Shown: positions 45,358 through 55,435 of the stretch, piece by piece
How positions within the stretch are numbered: the first letter of the stretch is position 1
Layout of the letters: every line of letters starts with the position of its first letter
Source: Wocania arenilitoris
GTDB lineage: Bacteria; Bacteroidota; Bacteroidia; Flavobacteriales; Flavobacteriaceae
DNA: 64,000 nt
Direction: 5' to 3'
Assembly (NCBI RefSeq): GCF_021728535.1
Contig: NZ_JAKKDU010000011.1
Coordinates: 62,001-126,000, forward strand
Position numbers and translations under genes: made by a program
The notes under the pieces: generated by a model
Seen by the model: only the letters and a program-made list of their open reading frames with translations
Database searches by the model: none
What the model was told of the DNA's origin: nothing

Positions 45358-46935
45358 TCAATTTTGTCCTAAAAGAATATAAATCAAGAGCGTTACAGCG
45401 CAAAGTGCTATAGACATATGTTTGGTGTACTTCCATTCTTTCATATCCAAAATATGTAAATCTTTAGCTTTAAACTCTTTATCCTGTGGGTAAAAATAGG
45501 AAACTCCAAACATTACCAGCAAATTAAGAATGAATTCAATACCCCAAATATGAATAAAATGGATATCTGTTTTAAGGATAAAAGTTGTTGTTATGTAAAA
45601 TGCTAGCCCAACAAACAAAGCTGCTTTGGCACCTGCGGCAGAAATCTTTTTAAGAAAGAAGCCCGCTAACATTATGGAGGCTATTGGAATAAAGAAAATA
45701 CCATTTAGTTGCTGGAGTAATTGATACAATCCATCTGGTGCGTTTGCCACCATTGGCGCTACCATAATGGCAAAAACGGCTAAAATTGTGGAAGTTAATT
45801 TACCAACCTTCACCAATTTTTTATCCGTGCTATTCTTTCCAAGGTGTCTTTTATATACATCAATACTGAAAATAGTTGCAGCACTGTTTAGTACACTATT
45901 AAATGTACTTAGTACAGCACCCATTACCACAGCGGCAAACAAACCAACTAAACCTACAGGTAAAACTTTTTTAATAAGTTCTGGGTAAATCATATCTTGT
46001 TTGTCAAAAAGGGAATCTCCGTAATAGTAAAAACCAATGACACCAGGTAAAATAATTATTATTGGAACTAGTATTTTTAAAACTCCAGTATATAGAAGCC
46101 CCTTTTGGGCTTCAACCAAATTCTTTGCTCCTAAAGCTCTTTGAATGATAGTTTGGTTCATACTCCAGAAGTAGAGTTGATTAATAATCAAACCTGTAAA
46201 CAATACTCCAAAAGGCATTACAGAATCCTTAGCTCCAATAACATTAAACTTTTCAGGACTATGTTCATATACCTTTGTTAATCCTGCCAATGGATTACCA
46301 TCTCCAATACTTATAAGAGCAATTAAAGGTATGGCCAATCCTCCTATTAATAAACCATACCCATTGATTGTGTCTGAAATAGCTACAGCCTTTAATCCTC
46401 CAAAAATAGCATAAATAGACCCTATTGCTCCAATTCCTATAACTGTAACCCATAGGCCTTGATCTTGAGATACTCCTAAAACTTCTGAAATATTAAAAAT
46501 GCTTTCTAAATTAATAGCTCCTGTATACAACACTATTGGTAATAAGGTTACAACAAATGAAATCATTAAAAAAAGTGCAACTAATGTTCTAGTAGCATTA
46601 TCAAAACGTTTTTCAAGATATTGCGGGATTGTTGTAAGTCCCATTTTCAAATATTTAGGCACAAAATATATAGCAGCTGCAACCAATGCTAATGCTGAGG
46701 TGACTTCCCAAGCTATAATGATGAAGCCATTTTTATATGAAGAACCATTCATTCCAATAAGATGCTCGGTAGAAATATTGGTAAGTAACATAGATCCTGC
46801 AATTACCACGCCTGTAAGACTACGCCCGCCTAAAAAATATCCATCCTGAGAATCTAACTTCTCATTTTTTAGTTTATACCATGAATAAATGGCAACAAAA
46901 GCAATAAAGCCTATAAAAGTTAAAGCAGTATACAT
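45358..46935 (-). CDS. SSS family sodium:solute symporter, probable inositol importer
   Basis: This protein of 525 residues has about 13-14 membrane helices. SSS features include LLTNISTEHLIGMNGSSYKN near the N-terminus, SIYAIFGGLKAVAISDTING in the middle, and FAAVVMGAVLSTFNSVLNSA, which carries sodium-site residues. It brings a polyol or sugar across the inner membrane with Na+. Its position 78 bases after iolD makes myo-inositol the likely cargo. The same protein type, next to a myo-inositol oxygenase, is found as a pseudogene at 23 kb. Confidence 0.92.
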   Translation of the reverse strand: MYTALTFIGFIAFVAIYSWYKLKNEKLDSQDGYFLGGRSLTGVVIAGSMLLTNISTEHLIGMNGSSYKNGFIIIAWEVTSALALVAAAIYFVPKYLKMGLTTIPQYLEKRFDNATRTLVALFLMISFVVTLLPIVLYTGAINLESIFNISEVLGVSQDQGLWVTVIGIGAIGSIYAIFGGLKAVAISDTINGYGLLIGGLAIPLIALISIGDGNPLAGLTKVYEHSPEKFNVIGAKDSVMPFGVLFTGLIINQLYFWSMNQTIIQRALGAKNLVEAQKGLLYTGVLKILVPIIIILPGVIGFYYYGDSLFDKQDMIYPELIKKVLPVGLVGLFAAVVMGAVLSTFNSVLNSAATIFSIDVYKRHLGKNSTDKKLVKVGKLTSTILAVFAIMVAPMVANAPDGLYQLLQQLNGIFFIPIASIMLAGFFLKKISAAGAKAALFVGLAFYITTTFILKTDIHFIHIWGIEFILNLLVMFGVSYFYPQDKEFKAKDLHILDMKEWKYTKHMSIALCAVTLLIYILLGQN

Positions 46936-47013
46936 GGCTAATTATTTTTAATGTTATTGAAAATTAATAATTCGTGTTTTTTCTTGAAAGATATAGTTTC
47001 CTAGAAAACTACA

Positions 47014-48891
47014 TTAGTAATAATATTTTTGCTTCTTTTTATGTTCCACAAAATCTTTAAAAGCTTTGTTCACAGTTTCCATTTCTGACACTTCAGAAAT
47101 AGGAACTTCCCACCATCCATAACCATCAACACCTTGATATCTATCGCAAGTTGTATAAATAACTGTAGTTTTATTAATTTTTTTAGCTGCTTTTAGAGCT
47201 TCTGTTAAATCATTGTAATCTGAGCATTCAATAACATGAGCTCCTAAACTTCTGGCATTATCAGCCAGATTTATTGGTAAGATCGCTTCAGATACTACCT
47301 CATCACCTTCTATCTTTTGTGAATCAGGATTTCTGAATAAATATCTGGTACCATAACCTTCACTCCCTAAACTTCGTGAAAGTGCTCCAATACTTTTATA
47401 GCCATCATTATCTATTAAAACAATCGTCATTTTATATCCTTCTTGGATAGAACTTACAATCTCTTGTGAAAGCATTAAATAACTGCCATCACCAACCATC
47501 ACATAAATTTCACGACTGGGGTCTGCCATCTTAGCGCCTAGACCGCCCGCAATTTCGTATCCCATACAGGAATATCCATATTCTAAATGGAAGCTCTTAC
47601 TGCTTTTTGTTCTCCATAATTTATGTAAATCTCCTGGCAAACTTCCTGCTGCACACAAAACAACGTCATTATCATCAGCAAACTCATTCACTGCTCCAAT
47701 GATTTCACCCTGACTCAAAAGATTATCATGTCTATAATTGTAAATTTCTGAAACTTTGGCTTCCCATGTTTGATTAAATTCTCTAACTCTGTTACTATAA
47801 TGATCACTTACTTGATAATCTTTAAGTAGCTCCAACAACTCTTCTAATGTTGCCTTAGCATCTCCTTGAAGCATTAAACCGCCATGTTTAGCGGCATCAA
47901 ATTCTGTAACATTAATGTTTAAAAATTTGACATCTGGATTTTGAAAGGCCGTTTTTGAAGCGGTTGTGAAATCACTATAACGTGTTCCAAGTCCAATTAC
48001 TAAATCTGCTTCTTCAGAAATTATATTGGCACCTGGTGTACCAGTAGCTCCAACCGCACCCAATTGATGTGGATCATCATATTTTAAAGCTCCTTTACCT
48101 GCAAAGGTCTCTGCTACTGGAATATTTGTTTGATAAACCAATGACTTTAAAACATCTAAAGCTTCACTATAGTGAGCTCCTCCGCCTGCTATTATCAATG
48201 GTTTTTTACTAGATTTAATAAGCTCTACTGCTTTTTTTAACTGAGATATATCTGGTCTCTGTCTGACTACCACCCATGTTTTTTTCTTGAAAAATTCTAC
48301 TGGGAAATCGAAAGCTTCTGCTTGAACGTCTTGAGGTATTGCTAAAGTAACTGTTCCTGTCTCTGAAGGAGAAGTTAAAACTCTCATAACCTCTGGTAGA
48401 GCAAACAATATTTGTTCTGGTCTGTTAATTCTATCCCAGTATTTTGAAATTGGTTTAAAACAATCATTAACTGAAACATCCTGAGATTGAGATGATTCCA
48501 GTTGTTGTAACACTGGTGACACATTTCTTTTGGCAAAAATGTCTCCGGGTATTAAAAGTACAGGTAATCTATTTATTGTAGCTCCTGCTGCGGCAGTTAG
48601 CATATTTGTTGCTCCAGGACCTATAGATGTTGTACATATAAATGTACTCAACCTATTTTTCATCTTAGCATAAGCTGCTGAAGTATGAACCATAGACTGT
48701 TCGTTTCTACATTGGTAATATTTTAGATCATTTTGTTGTTGGATGGCTTGTCCCATTCCGGCTACATTTCCATGTCCTAAAATACCAAAACATCCTGCAA
48801 AAAATTTGTTTTCAATACTATCACGTTCTACATACTGCTGATTAAGGTATTTTATCACAGCTTGTGCTACTGTTAATCTTATTGTTTTCAT
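47014..48891 (-). CDS. iolD: 3D-(3,5/4)-trihydroxycyclohexane-1,2-dione acylhydrolase
   Basis: This ThDP-dependent enzyme of 625 residues hydrolyses the ring of the inositol-derived diketone to 5-deoxy-glucuronate. The start MKTIRLTVAQAVIKYLNQQY at 48891 is the usual one for IolD; an upstream ATG at 48921 adds 10 atypical residues. Motifs include the N-terminal FFAGCFGILGHGNVAGMGQA, STFICTTSIGPGATNMLTAA, and the ThDP/Mg2+ site VMVGDGSYLMLSQEIV followed by IDNDGYKSIGALSRSLG. Length and ends match the family, and it follows iolG by 35 bases. Confidence 0.95.
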   Translation of the reverse strand: MKTIRLTVAQAVIKYLNQQYVERDSIENKFFAGCFGILGHGNVAGMGQAIQQQNDLKYYQCRNEQSMVHTSAAYAKMKNRLSTFICTTSIGPGATNMLTAAAGATINRLPVLLIPGDIFAKRNVSPVLQQLESSQSQDVSVNDCFKPISKYWDRINRPEQILFALPEVMRVLTSPSETGTVTLAIPQDVQAEAFDFPVEFFKKKTWVVVRQRPDISQLKKAVELIKSSKKPLIIAGGGAHYSEALDVLKSLVYQTNIPVAETFAGKGALKYDDPHQLGAVGATGTPGANIISEEADLVIGLGTRYSDFTTASKTAFQNPDVKFLNINVTEFDAAKHGGLMLQGDAKATLEELLELLKDYQVSDHYSNRVREFNQTWEAKVSEIYNYRHDNLLSQGEIIGAVNEFADDNDVVLCAAGSLPGDLHKLWRTKSSKSFHLEYGYSCMGYEIAGGLGAKMADPSREIYVMVGDGSYLMLSQEIVSSIQEGYKMTIVLIDNDGYKSIGALSRSLGSEGYGTRYLFRNPDSQKIEGDEVVSEAILPINLADNARSLGAHVIECSDYNDLTEALKAAKKINKTTVIYTTCDRYQGVDGYGWWEVPISEVSEMETVNKAFKDFVEHKKKQKYYY

Positions 48892-48926
48892 TATTTCTAA
48901 ACTAGTGTAAAACTTCATCAAAATAT

Positions 48927-49961
48927 TTATTTTAACATTTGAATCTTTTGGAATTGGTTAATTTCAGACAATTTAACCGGTCTATTTTCCTTAAGAGACT
49001 TTATTGCTGCTAACCCTATTTTTAAAGATTGTAGTCCATCATTTCCACTAGCTGGGACTTCAGTTCCGTTTTTTAAACTCTTAATATAATCACTCATTTC
49101 AGTTTTATAAGCTTCTGCATAACGTTCTAAAAAGAAATGTAAAGGAAGAGATCCTTGACTTCCTTGACTAGTGAATAGTTGGTGCGAATCGTGTAAATTA
49201 TTCTCTGCCTTAACCATTCCCTTAGACCCAAATACCTCAACTCTTTGGTCATATCCATAAGCTGCCTCTCTACTATTGTCTATAATAGCCATCGTTCCAT
49301 CTGTATAGGTAAGCGTTATAACTGCAGTATCAATGTCTCCCACATCTCCAATAGCCGGATTAACAAGAACTGCTCCTCTTGCGTATACTTCATCTATTTC
49401 TTTGCTTACAATAAAACGCGCTATATCAAAATCATGAATAGTCATATCTAAAAACAGTCCTCCTGATTTTTCAATATAACTTAAGGGAGGAGCCCCAGGA
49501 TCTCGACTTGTAATTTTTACTAAATGGTGATCTCCTATAGCTCCTTCAGTAACAAGTGCTTTAACTTTTTTGAATTCCTTATCAAAACGTCTATTGAATC
49601 CTATCATTAACTTTACACCTGAACCTTCAACAACATCTAATACTTCAACAATTCTCTGTAAGGAGAGGTCTAATGGTTTTTCGCAAAAAATATGTTTTCC
49701 CATTTTTGCGGCTATTTCTACATAATCAGCATGAGTATCAGTTGGAGAACAAACTACAACGACATCAATATCTGTTGACGATAACATTTCTTCATATGTA
49801 GATGTTACATTTAAAACGCCTTTTTCTTCGGCATACTTTCGTGATTCTTCCACAGGATCCATAGCAGCAACCACTTTTATACTATTCATTTGAAGTAAAT
49901 TATCTAAATGAATTTTTCCAATTCTTCCAAGGCCCGCCAAGGCAAACTTTAATATCTTCAT
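48927..49961 (-). CDS. iolG: Inositol 2-dehydrogenase (Gfo/Idh/MocA family)
   Basis: This NAD-dependent dehydrogenase of 344 residues oxidises myo-inositol to scyllo-inosose. The Rossmann motif ALAGLGRIGKIHLDNL is at residues 8-23, followed by VVVCSPTDTHADYVEIAAKM and the catalytic Lys in IFCEKPLDLS. The substrate region has GGLFLDMTIHDFDIARF with the Asp and His typical of IolG. It lies between iolE (14 bases away) and iolD. The family also has scyllo-inositol dehydrogenases, but only one such gene is present, so the first step is assigned to it. Confidence 0.92.
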   Translation of the reverse strand: MKILKFALAGLGRIGKIHLDNLLQMNSIKVVAAMDPVEESRKYAEEKGVLNVTSTYEEMLSSTDIDVVVVCSPTDTHADYVEIAAKMGKHIFCEKPLDLSLQRIVEVLDVVEGSGVKLMIGFNRRFDKEFKKVKALVTEGAIGDHHLVKITSRDPGAPPLSYIEKSGGLFLDMTIHDFDIARFIVSKEIDEVYARGAVLVNPAIGDVGDIDTAVITLTYTDGTMAIIDNSREAAYGYDQRVEVFGSKGMVKAENNLHDSHQLFTSQGSQGSLPLHFFLERYAEAYKTEMSDYIKSLKNGTEVPASGNDGLQSLKIGLAAIKSLKENRPVKLSEINQFQKIQMLK

Positions 49962-49975
49962 TCGTGTCTTTTTAT

Positions 49976-50881
49976 TTATAAACCTAAAGCTTTTATATAA
50001 TCTCTATTTGATTGGGCACAAACTTTTGGATGCCCCATACCTGGCAATATATCTTGTTCAACAACTATCCAATCGTCATATTTTAGTTGATGTAATAAAT
50101 CTACAATTGTCTTAAAGTCAATCATTCCCTTCCCTAGTTCACAAAACACACCTCTTTTTATTGCATCAAAATAATCTCCATTAACGTCTCTTGATGATTT
50201 TGCTATTTCTGGACTAAAATCTTTAAAATGTACATGCCATATTCGATTAGAATAAAGCTTTAATGCTTCTACTGGGTCGCCTCCACCAAATGCATAATGC
50301 CCCATATCTAAACACAACCCTAACAAATTTGGGTCTGTTAACGATAATAATTTTTCAATTTCTTGAGGTGTTTCTACATATCCAGCGCAATGATGATGAA
50401 AAACTGTTCTTATACCAAAAGCATCCTTAACCGCCTTGGCAATTTTTTCTGCTCCTTGGGCATAATCTTTCCATTGGTCATCAGAAAGTCCCATTTTAAG
50501 CTGTATCCTACCTGCATTTTGAGTTCGCTCTGATACCGAACCATTGTCATCTGCTAAAACAATAAACGCATCTTTACTGCCTGCTTTATACATTAATTCG
50601 GCGACCTTTAAAGCCATTAAAACTCCTTCATCATGTTTATTTAAATTAGCAAGTGCAACAGGCACGAATGCTCCTAACAACTCAAGGTTCCTTTTTTGAA
50701 TTTCATCCCTGAGTTGATTTGGGTCTGTTGGCATAAAACCCCAATCTCCTAATTCTGTACCAATATACCCTGTTTCTTTAATTTCATTTAAAACCTGTTC
50801 AAAACCCATTTGCTTCGATTTTTCTTCCAAGTCAAACTCCAGGACTCCCCATGAACAAGGAGCATTTGCAATCTTGATCAT
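49976..50881 (-). CDS. iolE: myo-inosose-2 dehydratase
   Basis: This protein of 301 residues has a xylose-isomerase-like TIM barrel. IolE dehydrates scyllo-inosose to the trihydroxycyclohexanedione. It begins MIKIANAPCSWGVLEFD, a typical IolE start, and carries metal-ligand motifs FHHHCAGYVETPQEIEKLL, LCLDMGHYAFGGGDPV and IWHVHFKDF, plus VVEQDILPG near the end. It lies 10 bases after iolA. Confidence 0.94.
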   Translation of the reverse strand: MIKIANAPCSWGVLEFDLEEKSKQMGFEQVLNEIKETGYIGTELGDWGFMPTDPNQLRDEIQKRNLELLGAFVPVALANLNKHDEGVLMALKVAELMYKAGSKDAFIVLADDNGSVSERTQNAGRIQLKMGLSDDQWKDYAQGAEKIAKAVKDAFGIRTVFHHHCAGYVETPQEIEKLLSLTDPNLLGLCLDMGHYAFGGGDPVEALKLYSNRIWHVHFKDFSPEIAKSSRDVNGDYFDAIKRGVFCELGKGMIDFKTIVDLLHQLKYDDWIVVEQDILPGMGHPKVCAQSNRDYIKALGL

Positions 50882-50891
50882 TTTTCAGATA

Positions 50892-52367
50892 TTAAAATTT
50901 ACGTGACCAAATGTTTGGCCATCTTTCTATCACTACTTTTGTTTGAGTAAAAAACTCAATTGCATGTTTTCCTTGGCCGTGTAAGTCTCCAAAAAAGCTG
51001 TCTTTCCACCCGCTAAAAGGAAATTGCGCCATGGGTGCAGCTACCCCTATATTTATTCCAATATTTCCGGCATCTGCTTCATTTCTAAATTTCCTAGCGC
51101 TGGCACCACTACTAGTGAATAAACATGCCATATTTCCATAATTCCCACTATTTACAAATTGCAAAGCTTCTTCAATGTTGTTCATTGAAATAAGACTCAT
51201 TACGGGACCAAATATTTCAGTTCTTATTAAATCTTTATCTAATGCCACATTTTCTAAGATTGTTGGAGAAAGAAAATTTCCGTTTTCATATCCTGAAACA
51301 GAGGTATTTCTACCATCTAATAATGGTGTTGCTCCTTCATCAATTCCTTTTTGAATCAAACCCGTAATTCTACTTTTACTTTCTACTGTTATAACCGGCC
51401 CCATACTTATATTATCATCCCATCCATATCCTGTAGTTCTAGATTTAACTGTTTCGTATATAGAATCCTTAATTTCTCTTTTTTCATCACCAACAGTAAT
51501 TATAGTTGAGGCTGCTAGACAGCGCTGGCCTGCACAACCGTATACTGAATCTGCAATAATATTAGATGACATTTCAATATCTGCATCTGGTAAAACTATT
51601 ACAGGGTTCTTAGCGCCTCCTTGTGCCTGTACTCTTTTACCATTTGCTGTACCTTTAGAGTATATATATCTAGCAACTGGCGTGCTCCCTACAAAACTAA
51701 TGGCTTTAATTGTTGGATGTTCTAGTATAGCATCTACCGACTCTTTACCTCCATGAACCAAACTAATTAATCCTTTAGGAATATCTAATTGATCTAAAAG
51801 TTCAAAAATCTTTATCATTGTTAAAGGAACTTTCTCTGATGGTTTAACTATAAATGAATTTCCTGTTGCTATGGCATATGGTAAAAACCAAAAAACAATC
51901 ATACTTGGAAAATTAAATGGTGTAATACAAGCTGTTACACCAACAGGTTGCCTTATCATCATTTCATCAATACCAGTAGCGATATCTTCTATAACGTCTC
52001 CAGCCATTAACATGGGAGTGCCACAGGCTACTTCAATATTTTCTATTGCTCTTTGAATTTCTCCAAATGATTCACCTTTTGTTTTTCCGGACTCATTGGT
52101 TATTATTTTAGCTATTTCAGCTTTATTCTCTTCAAAAAGAGATTTTAATTTATACAGCACTTGAACTCGCCTCATAACTGGAACTTTACTCCACTCCTTG
52201 TAAGCCTTAAATGCAGTTTCTGTTGCTACTGCAACATCCTTTGCTGTATCTTTACCGTAAGGTACTTTTGCCAAGACTTCCTGATTAGCTGGATTTAAAA
52301 CTTCAATAGTGTCTACTGAAGCACTATTTACCCAAGCTCCATTTATATAATTTTTTAATGTTTTCAT
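50892..52367 (-). CDS. iolA: (Methyl)malonate-semialdehyde dehydrogenase, CoA-acylating
   Basis: This aldehyde dehydrogenase of 491 residues turns malonate semialdehyde into acetyl-CoA and CO2, the last inositol step. Features are the start MKTLKNYINGAWVNS, ITPFNFPSMIVFWFLPYAIA, the cofactor loop KAISFVGSTPVARYIYSKGT, and the catalytic cysteine in YGCAGQRCLAAST at about residue 281. The family also acts in valine breakdown, but the position in the middle of the iol run fixes the role. It is 86 bases after iolC. Confidence 0.94.
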   Translation of the reverse strand: MKTLKNYINGAWVNSASVDTIEVLNPANQEVLAKVPYGKDTAKDVAVATETAFKAYKEWSKVPVMRRVQVLYKLKSLFEENKAEIAKIITNESGKTKGESFGEIQRAIENIEVACGTPMLMAGDVIEDIATGIDEMMIRQPVGVTACITPFNFPSMIVFWFLPYAIATGNSFIVKPSEKVPLTMIKIFELLDQLDIPKGLISLVHGGKESVDAILEHPTIKAISFVGSTPVARYIYSKGTANGKRVQAQGGAKNPVIVLPDADIEMSSNIIADSVYGCAGQRCLAASTIITVGDEKREIKDSIYETVKSRTTGYGWDDNISMGPVITVESKSRITGLIQKGIDEGATPLLDGRNTSVSGYENGNFLSPTILENVALDKDLIRTEIFGPVMSLISMNNIEEALQFVNSGNYGNMACLFTSSGASARKFRNEADAGNIGINIGVAAPMAQFPFSGWKDSFFGDLHGQGKHAIEFFTQTKVVIERWPNIWSRKF

Positions 52368-52453
52368 TTTATTTTTACTTATCTCTTTTCTTAATTTATT
52401 TTTCTTATTTCATTTTGTATTGCTCTTAAAACTAACCTAGTTTTAATATGTTA

Positions 52454-53467
52454 TTAAAAACCCCCTCGCTGTTTTATAAATTCTAAAGATTCTTCTAAAT
52501 AGGGCATGAAATTAGCACAACCTTTTCTTGTTACTACTTGGGCTCCACTTGCGTTACCCATTCTACAAGATTTATATAAGTCCCACCCTTGTAATATTCC
52601 ATACAAGAACCCACTTGCAAAAGCATCGCCTGCTCCTAAAACATTTAATACCTCAACAGGAAAACCAGGAACATCTTCTCTAGAACCATCTGCCTTATAT
52701 ATACTTGCTCCTTCTTCTCCTCTTTTTACAACTAAAACTTCTATGCCTGAAGACAATAATTGTTCAATAGAAGCATCAATGTCACCTGTAATTTCGGGTG
52801 CTGAAATTTGTTGATCTTTAATTGTTACCTGTGAAGCACTACTCATTGTAGCAGCCAATATTTCTTCCTCTGTACCAATAGCTATTTTAACTTTAGGAAG
52901 AATGGCTCTTACTGTTAAACCAAATGCACGGTAATCATGCCATTGATCTGCACGAAAATCTAAATCTAATACAACATCTATATCATTTTTTTCTGCTATT
53001 TCAGTAGCAAAAAAAGTAGCACTTCTACTAGGCTCTATATTTAAAGCGGTTCCGTTAATCAATAATATTTTATAATCTTCGATTTGTGCGTCAATAACGT
53101 CGTCTATTGATACTTGACTATCGGCGGCATTATCCCTATAATAAACCAAAGGAAATTTATTTGGAGGTTCAATACCCAACACAACAGCACTACTTCTTGA
53201 CTGATTTTTTGTAGGTATACAATGTGTATTGACTCCTTCATTATTCAGAAAATTAACAATAAACTCTCCTACTTTATCATTTCCAACACCTGTTAATAAG
53301 CTTGCATTAACTCCTAATCTGGCACAACCCACTGCTATATTAAGTGGTGACCCACCAACAAAGGCGTCAAACCCTTTAATATCATTAAAAGGTGATCCTA
53401 TATCTTGAGAATATAAATCAATTGAAGATCTTCCCATTGTAATTACATCATACTTTCTATCTGCCAT
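52454..53467 (-). CDS. iolC: 5-dehydro-2-deoxygluconokinase (PfkB family)
   Basis: This ribokinase-fold kinase of 337 residues phosphorylates 5-dehydro-2-deoxygluconate (DKG). PfkB signatures are GGSPLNIAVGCARLGVNASL near the N-terminus and LNVLGAGDAFASGFLYG near the C-terminus with the catalytic Asp. The start MADRKYDVITMGRSSIDLYS resembles known IolC proteins. The gene lies one base from the end of iolB. Confidence 0.93.
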   Translation of the reverse strand: MADRKYDVITMGRSSIDLYSQDIGSPFNDIKGFDAFVGGSPLNIAVGCARLGVNASLLTGVGNDKVGEFIVNFLNNEGVNTHCIPTKNQSRSSAVVLGIEPPNKFPLVYYRDNAADSQVSIDDVIDAQIEDYKILLINGTALNIEPSRSATFFATEIAEKNDIDVVLDLDFRADQWHDYRAFGLTVRAILPKVKIAIGTEEEILAATMSSASQVTIKDQQISAPEITGDIDASIEQLLSSGIEVLVVKRGEEGASIYKADGSREDVPGFPVEVLNVLGAGDAFASGFLYGILQGWDLYKSCRMGNASGAQVVTRKGCANFMPYLEESLEFIKQRGGF

Positions 53468-53468
53468 A

Positions 53469-54359
53469 TTACTTGTTATTCATTTCTGAGGTTACTAATG
53501 GTAACCTCTTATCTTTTGATTCCCAAGAATCATATATCCATTCATGGTCTGGGTCTGTTGTATTAGCTAAACACTGATCTGTACCTGCTAAAAAATTCAA
53601 GTAATAACAGTGAAACCCGTGTTCTGCCACAACAGGATGATATCCTTTTGGAATTAATACCACATCATTATGTCTTGGTCTTACTATCTCATCTAGAGAT
53701 CTATCTTTTGTATACACCTGCTGGATGGCGTAGGCCTCAAGTTTTTCAAACTTATAGAAATAGGTTTCTTCTTGAATAGGTTCTAGTACATTTCCTTCTA
53801 TATCAACTTTTCTTTCATCATGCTTATGCGCAGGAAAAGAACTCCAATTACCTGATGGCGTATATACTTCTCTACACACCAAACTATGACACCCAAACCC
53901 TGGTGGTACCAAATCATTAAATTGTCTCGTTGCATTATCTCCACCAAAAATAACAACCTGAGTATCCTCCGGCGTTACAAACTTAGCTGGAAAATCTTCT
54001 TGAGACTTACACCAACCATAAGCTATATCTAAAGTTGTACTTGTTGCTTCAAGTGAAAATTGTGAATTTCTTGGTAGATATAAAGTGTGAGCGACTCCAC
54101 TAAAAACATCTTTTCGTCCGTTAACAGTTTCCCATTCACCTTGATTGCTAGACACCTTAAAATTTCCACCAAGTAATACGATCACCATTTCATTCTCACC
54201 AGTATTATGCTTCCATAATTCACCCAACTCCATTTCACGAGCCTCAAAGCTTAAATATTTCCATTGGGCAGTTTCTGGGGTTATTCTATGATACACCTTA
54301 GAATTTGTATTTGGTTTTTGTAATAAATGTGATTTGCTATTCATAAAATTAATATTCAT
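53469..54359 (-). CDS. iolB: 5-deoxy-glucuronate isomerase
   Basis: This cupin protein of 296 residues converts 5-deoxy-glucuronate to DKG. Typical IolB parts are YLSFEAREMELGELWKHNTG, CREVYTPSGNWSSFPAHKHD with metal-binding histidines, EETYFYKFEKLEAYAIQQVY and VLIPKGYHPVVAEHGF. The ATG at 54359 overlaps the last base of iolJ; an internal ATG (MNSKSHLL) five codons in is an alternative start. Confidence 0.93.
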   Translation of the reverse strand: MNINFMNSKSHLLQKPNTNSKVYHRITPETAQWKYLSFEAREMELGELWKHNTGENEMVIVLLGGNFKVSSNQGEWETVNGRKDVFSGVAHTLYLPRNSQFSLEATSTTLDIAYGWCKSQEDFPAKFVTPEDTQVVIFGGDNATRQFNDLVPPGFGCHSLVCREVYTPSGNWSSFPAHKHDERKVDIEGNVLEPIQEETYFYKFEKLEAYAIQQVYTKDRSLDEIVRPRHNDVVLIPKGYHPVVAEHGFHCYYLNFLAGTDQCLANTTDPDHEWIYDSWESKDKRLPLVTSEMNNK

Positions 54360-55297
54360 TATATAAACTGAGCTGCCTTACCCGTTGCTCTTAGCAGATC
54401 AAATTTTTCCAACATAAATTGCTCATAAGCATCCATATATTCCTTTCCGGGAATAATAGGATCGAATAACTCAGGGGTATTCCAAAAAAATTCACGATTA
54501 ACTCTAGCCCATAATATTCTGGTATCAGTAGCTATATTTATTTTACATACCCCATGCGAAATAGCCTTTTTAATCTCATTTGGAGAAACACCTGAAGCAC
54601 CTTGACTTAAAGCTCCTCCACAAGCATTAATTCTATTAACATCTTCCTGATTTACTGCTGATCCTCCATGTAACACTATAGGGAAATTTGGAAGCCTTTG
54701 CTGTATTTCTTCTAAAATATTAAACTGAATTCCTTGGCTTCCAGAAAACTTATATGCACCATGACTTGTTCCAACGGCAACAGCCAAACTATCACAATTT
54801 GTACTTTCAACAAACTGTTCTACTTCATTGGGCTGGGTGTATTTTGCTGATTTCTCATCAATTGAAATATCATCTTCTACACCGCTTAACACACCTAATT
54901 CAGCTTCAACAAAAACATTATACTTATGCGCCTTATCAACTACAAGCTTAGTTCTTCTTACATTTTGTTGAAAATCATCATGAGAAGCATCAATCATAAC
55001 CGAATTGTATTTTCCTGAATCAATAGCATCAAATGCATGAGATTCTGTACCATGATCTAAATGAATGGCATATTTCGCTTTATGATAAATTTTTGAAGCA
55101 GCTTCTATCATAGCCAACAACATATCTGGATGCGCATAATTTCTCGCTACAGGTGTCATTTGTACTAAAAATGGCGCATTAGCTTTTTCTCCAGCTCTAA
55201 ACAAACCATGTATTTGCTCCATGGTAAATACATTTACAGCAGCAATAGCATAATTGCCATAACATTTTTCATAAAGCTCCTTAGGAGATATTATCAT
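54359..55297 (-). CDS. iolJ: DKG-phosphate aldolase, class II fructose-bisphosphate aldolase type
   Basis: This zinc-dependent aldolase of 312 residues cleaves 6-phospho-5-dehydro-2-deoxygluconate into DHAP and malonate semialdehyde. The motifs are AIAAVNVFTMEQIHGLFRAG, YAIHLDHGTESHAFDAIDSG with zinc ligands, AVAVGTSHGAYKF, IVLHGGSAVNQED and CKINIATDTRILWARV. A fructose-bisphosphate aldolase cannot be excluded from sequence alone, but its place as first gene of the iol run supports IolJ. A LacI-type operator lies 92 bases upstream. Confidence 0.88.
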   Translation of the reverse strand: MIISPKELYEKCYGNYAIAAVNVFTMEQIHGLFRAGEKANAPFLVQMTPVARNYAHPDMLLAMIEAASKIYHKAKYAIHLDHGTESHAFDAIDSGKYNSVMIDASHDDFQQNVRRTKLVVDKAHKYNVFVEAELGVLSGVEDDISIDEKSAKYTQPNEVEQFVESTNCDSLAVAVGTSHGAYKFSGSQGIQFNILEEIQQRLPNFPIVLHGGSAVNQEDVNRINACGGALSQGASGVSPNEIKKAISHGVCKINIATDTRILWARVNREFFWNTPELFDPIIPGKEYMDAYEQFMLEKFDLLRATGKAAQFI

Positions 55298-55389
55298 CTA
55301 CAAATTAAATTAATGGTTTTTACCCAATTATGGTAAGGTAAAAAAACAATAAAAAATCCATAGTTACGGAGGGGTCTGGTGGAAATCTC

Positions 55390-55407
55390 TATGCAAACGT
55401 TTGCACA
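55390..55407. promoter_or_regulatory. LacI-type operator upstream of the iol operon
   Basis: The perfect palindrome TGCAAACGTTTGCA at 55392-55405 lies between iolJ and lacI (both on the minus strand), 92 bases before the iolJ ATG and 30 bases after the lacI stop. It matches the site class bound by LacI/GalR repressors such as CcpA and GalR. Confidence 0.9.
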
Positions 55408-55435
55408 AAAAGACTCATAAAAATGTCAAAAAGCA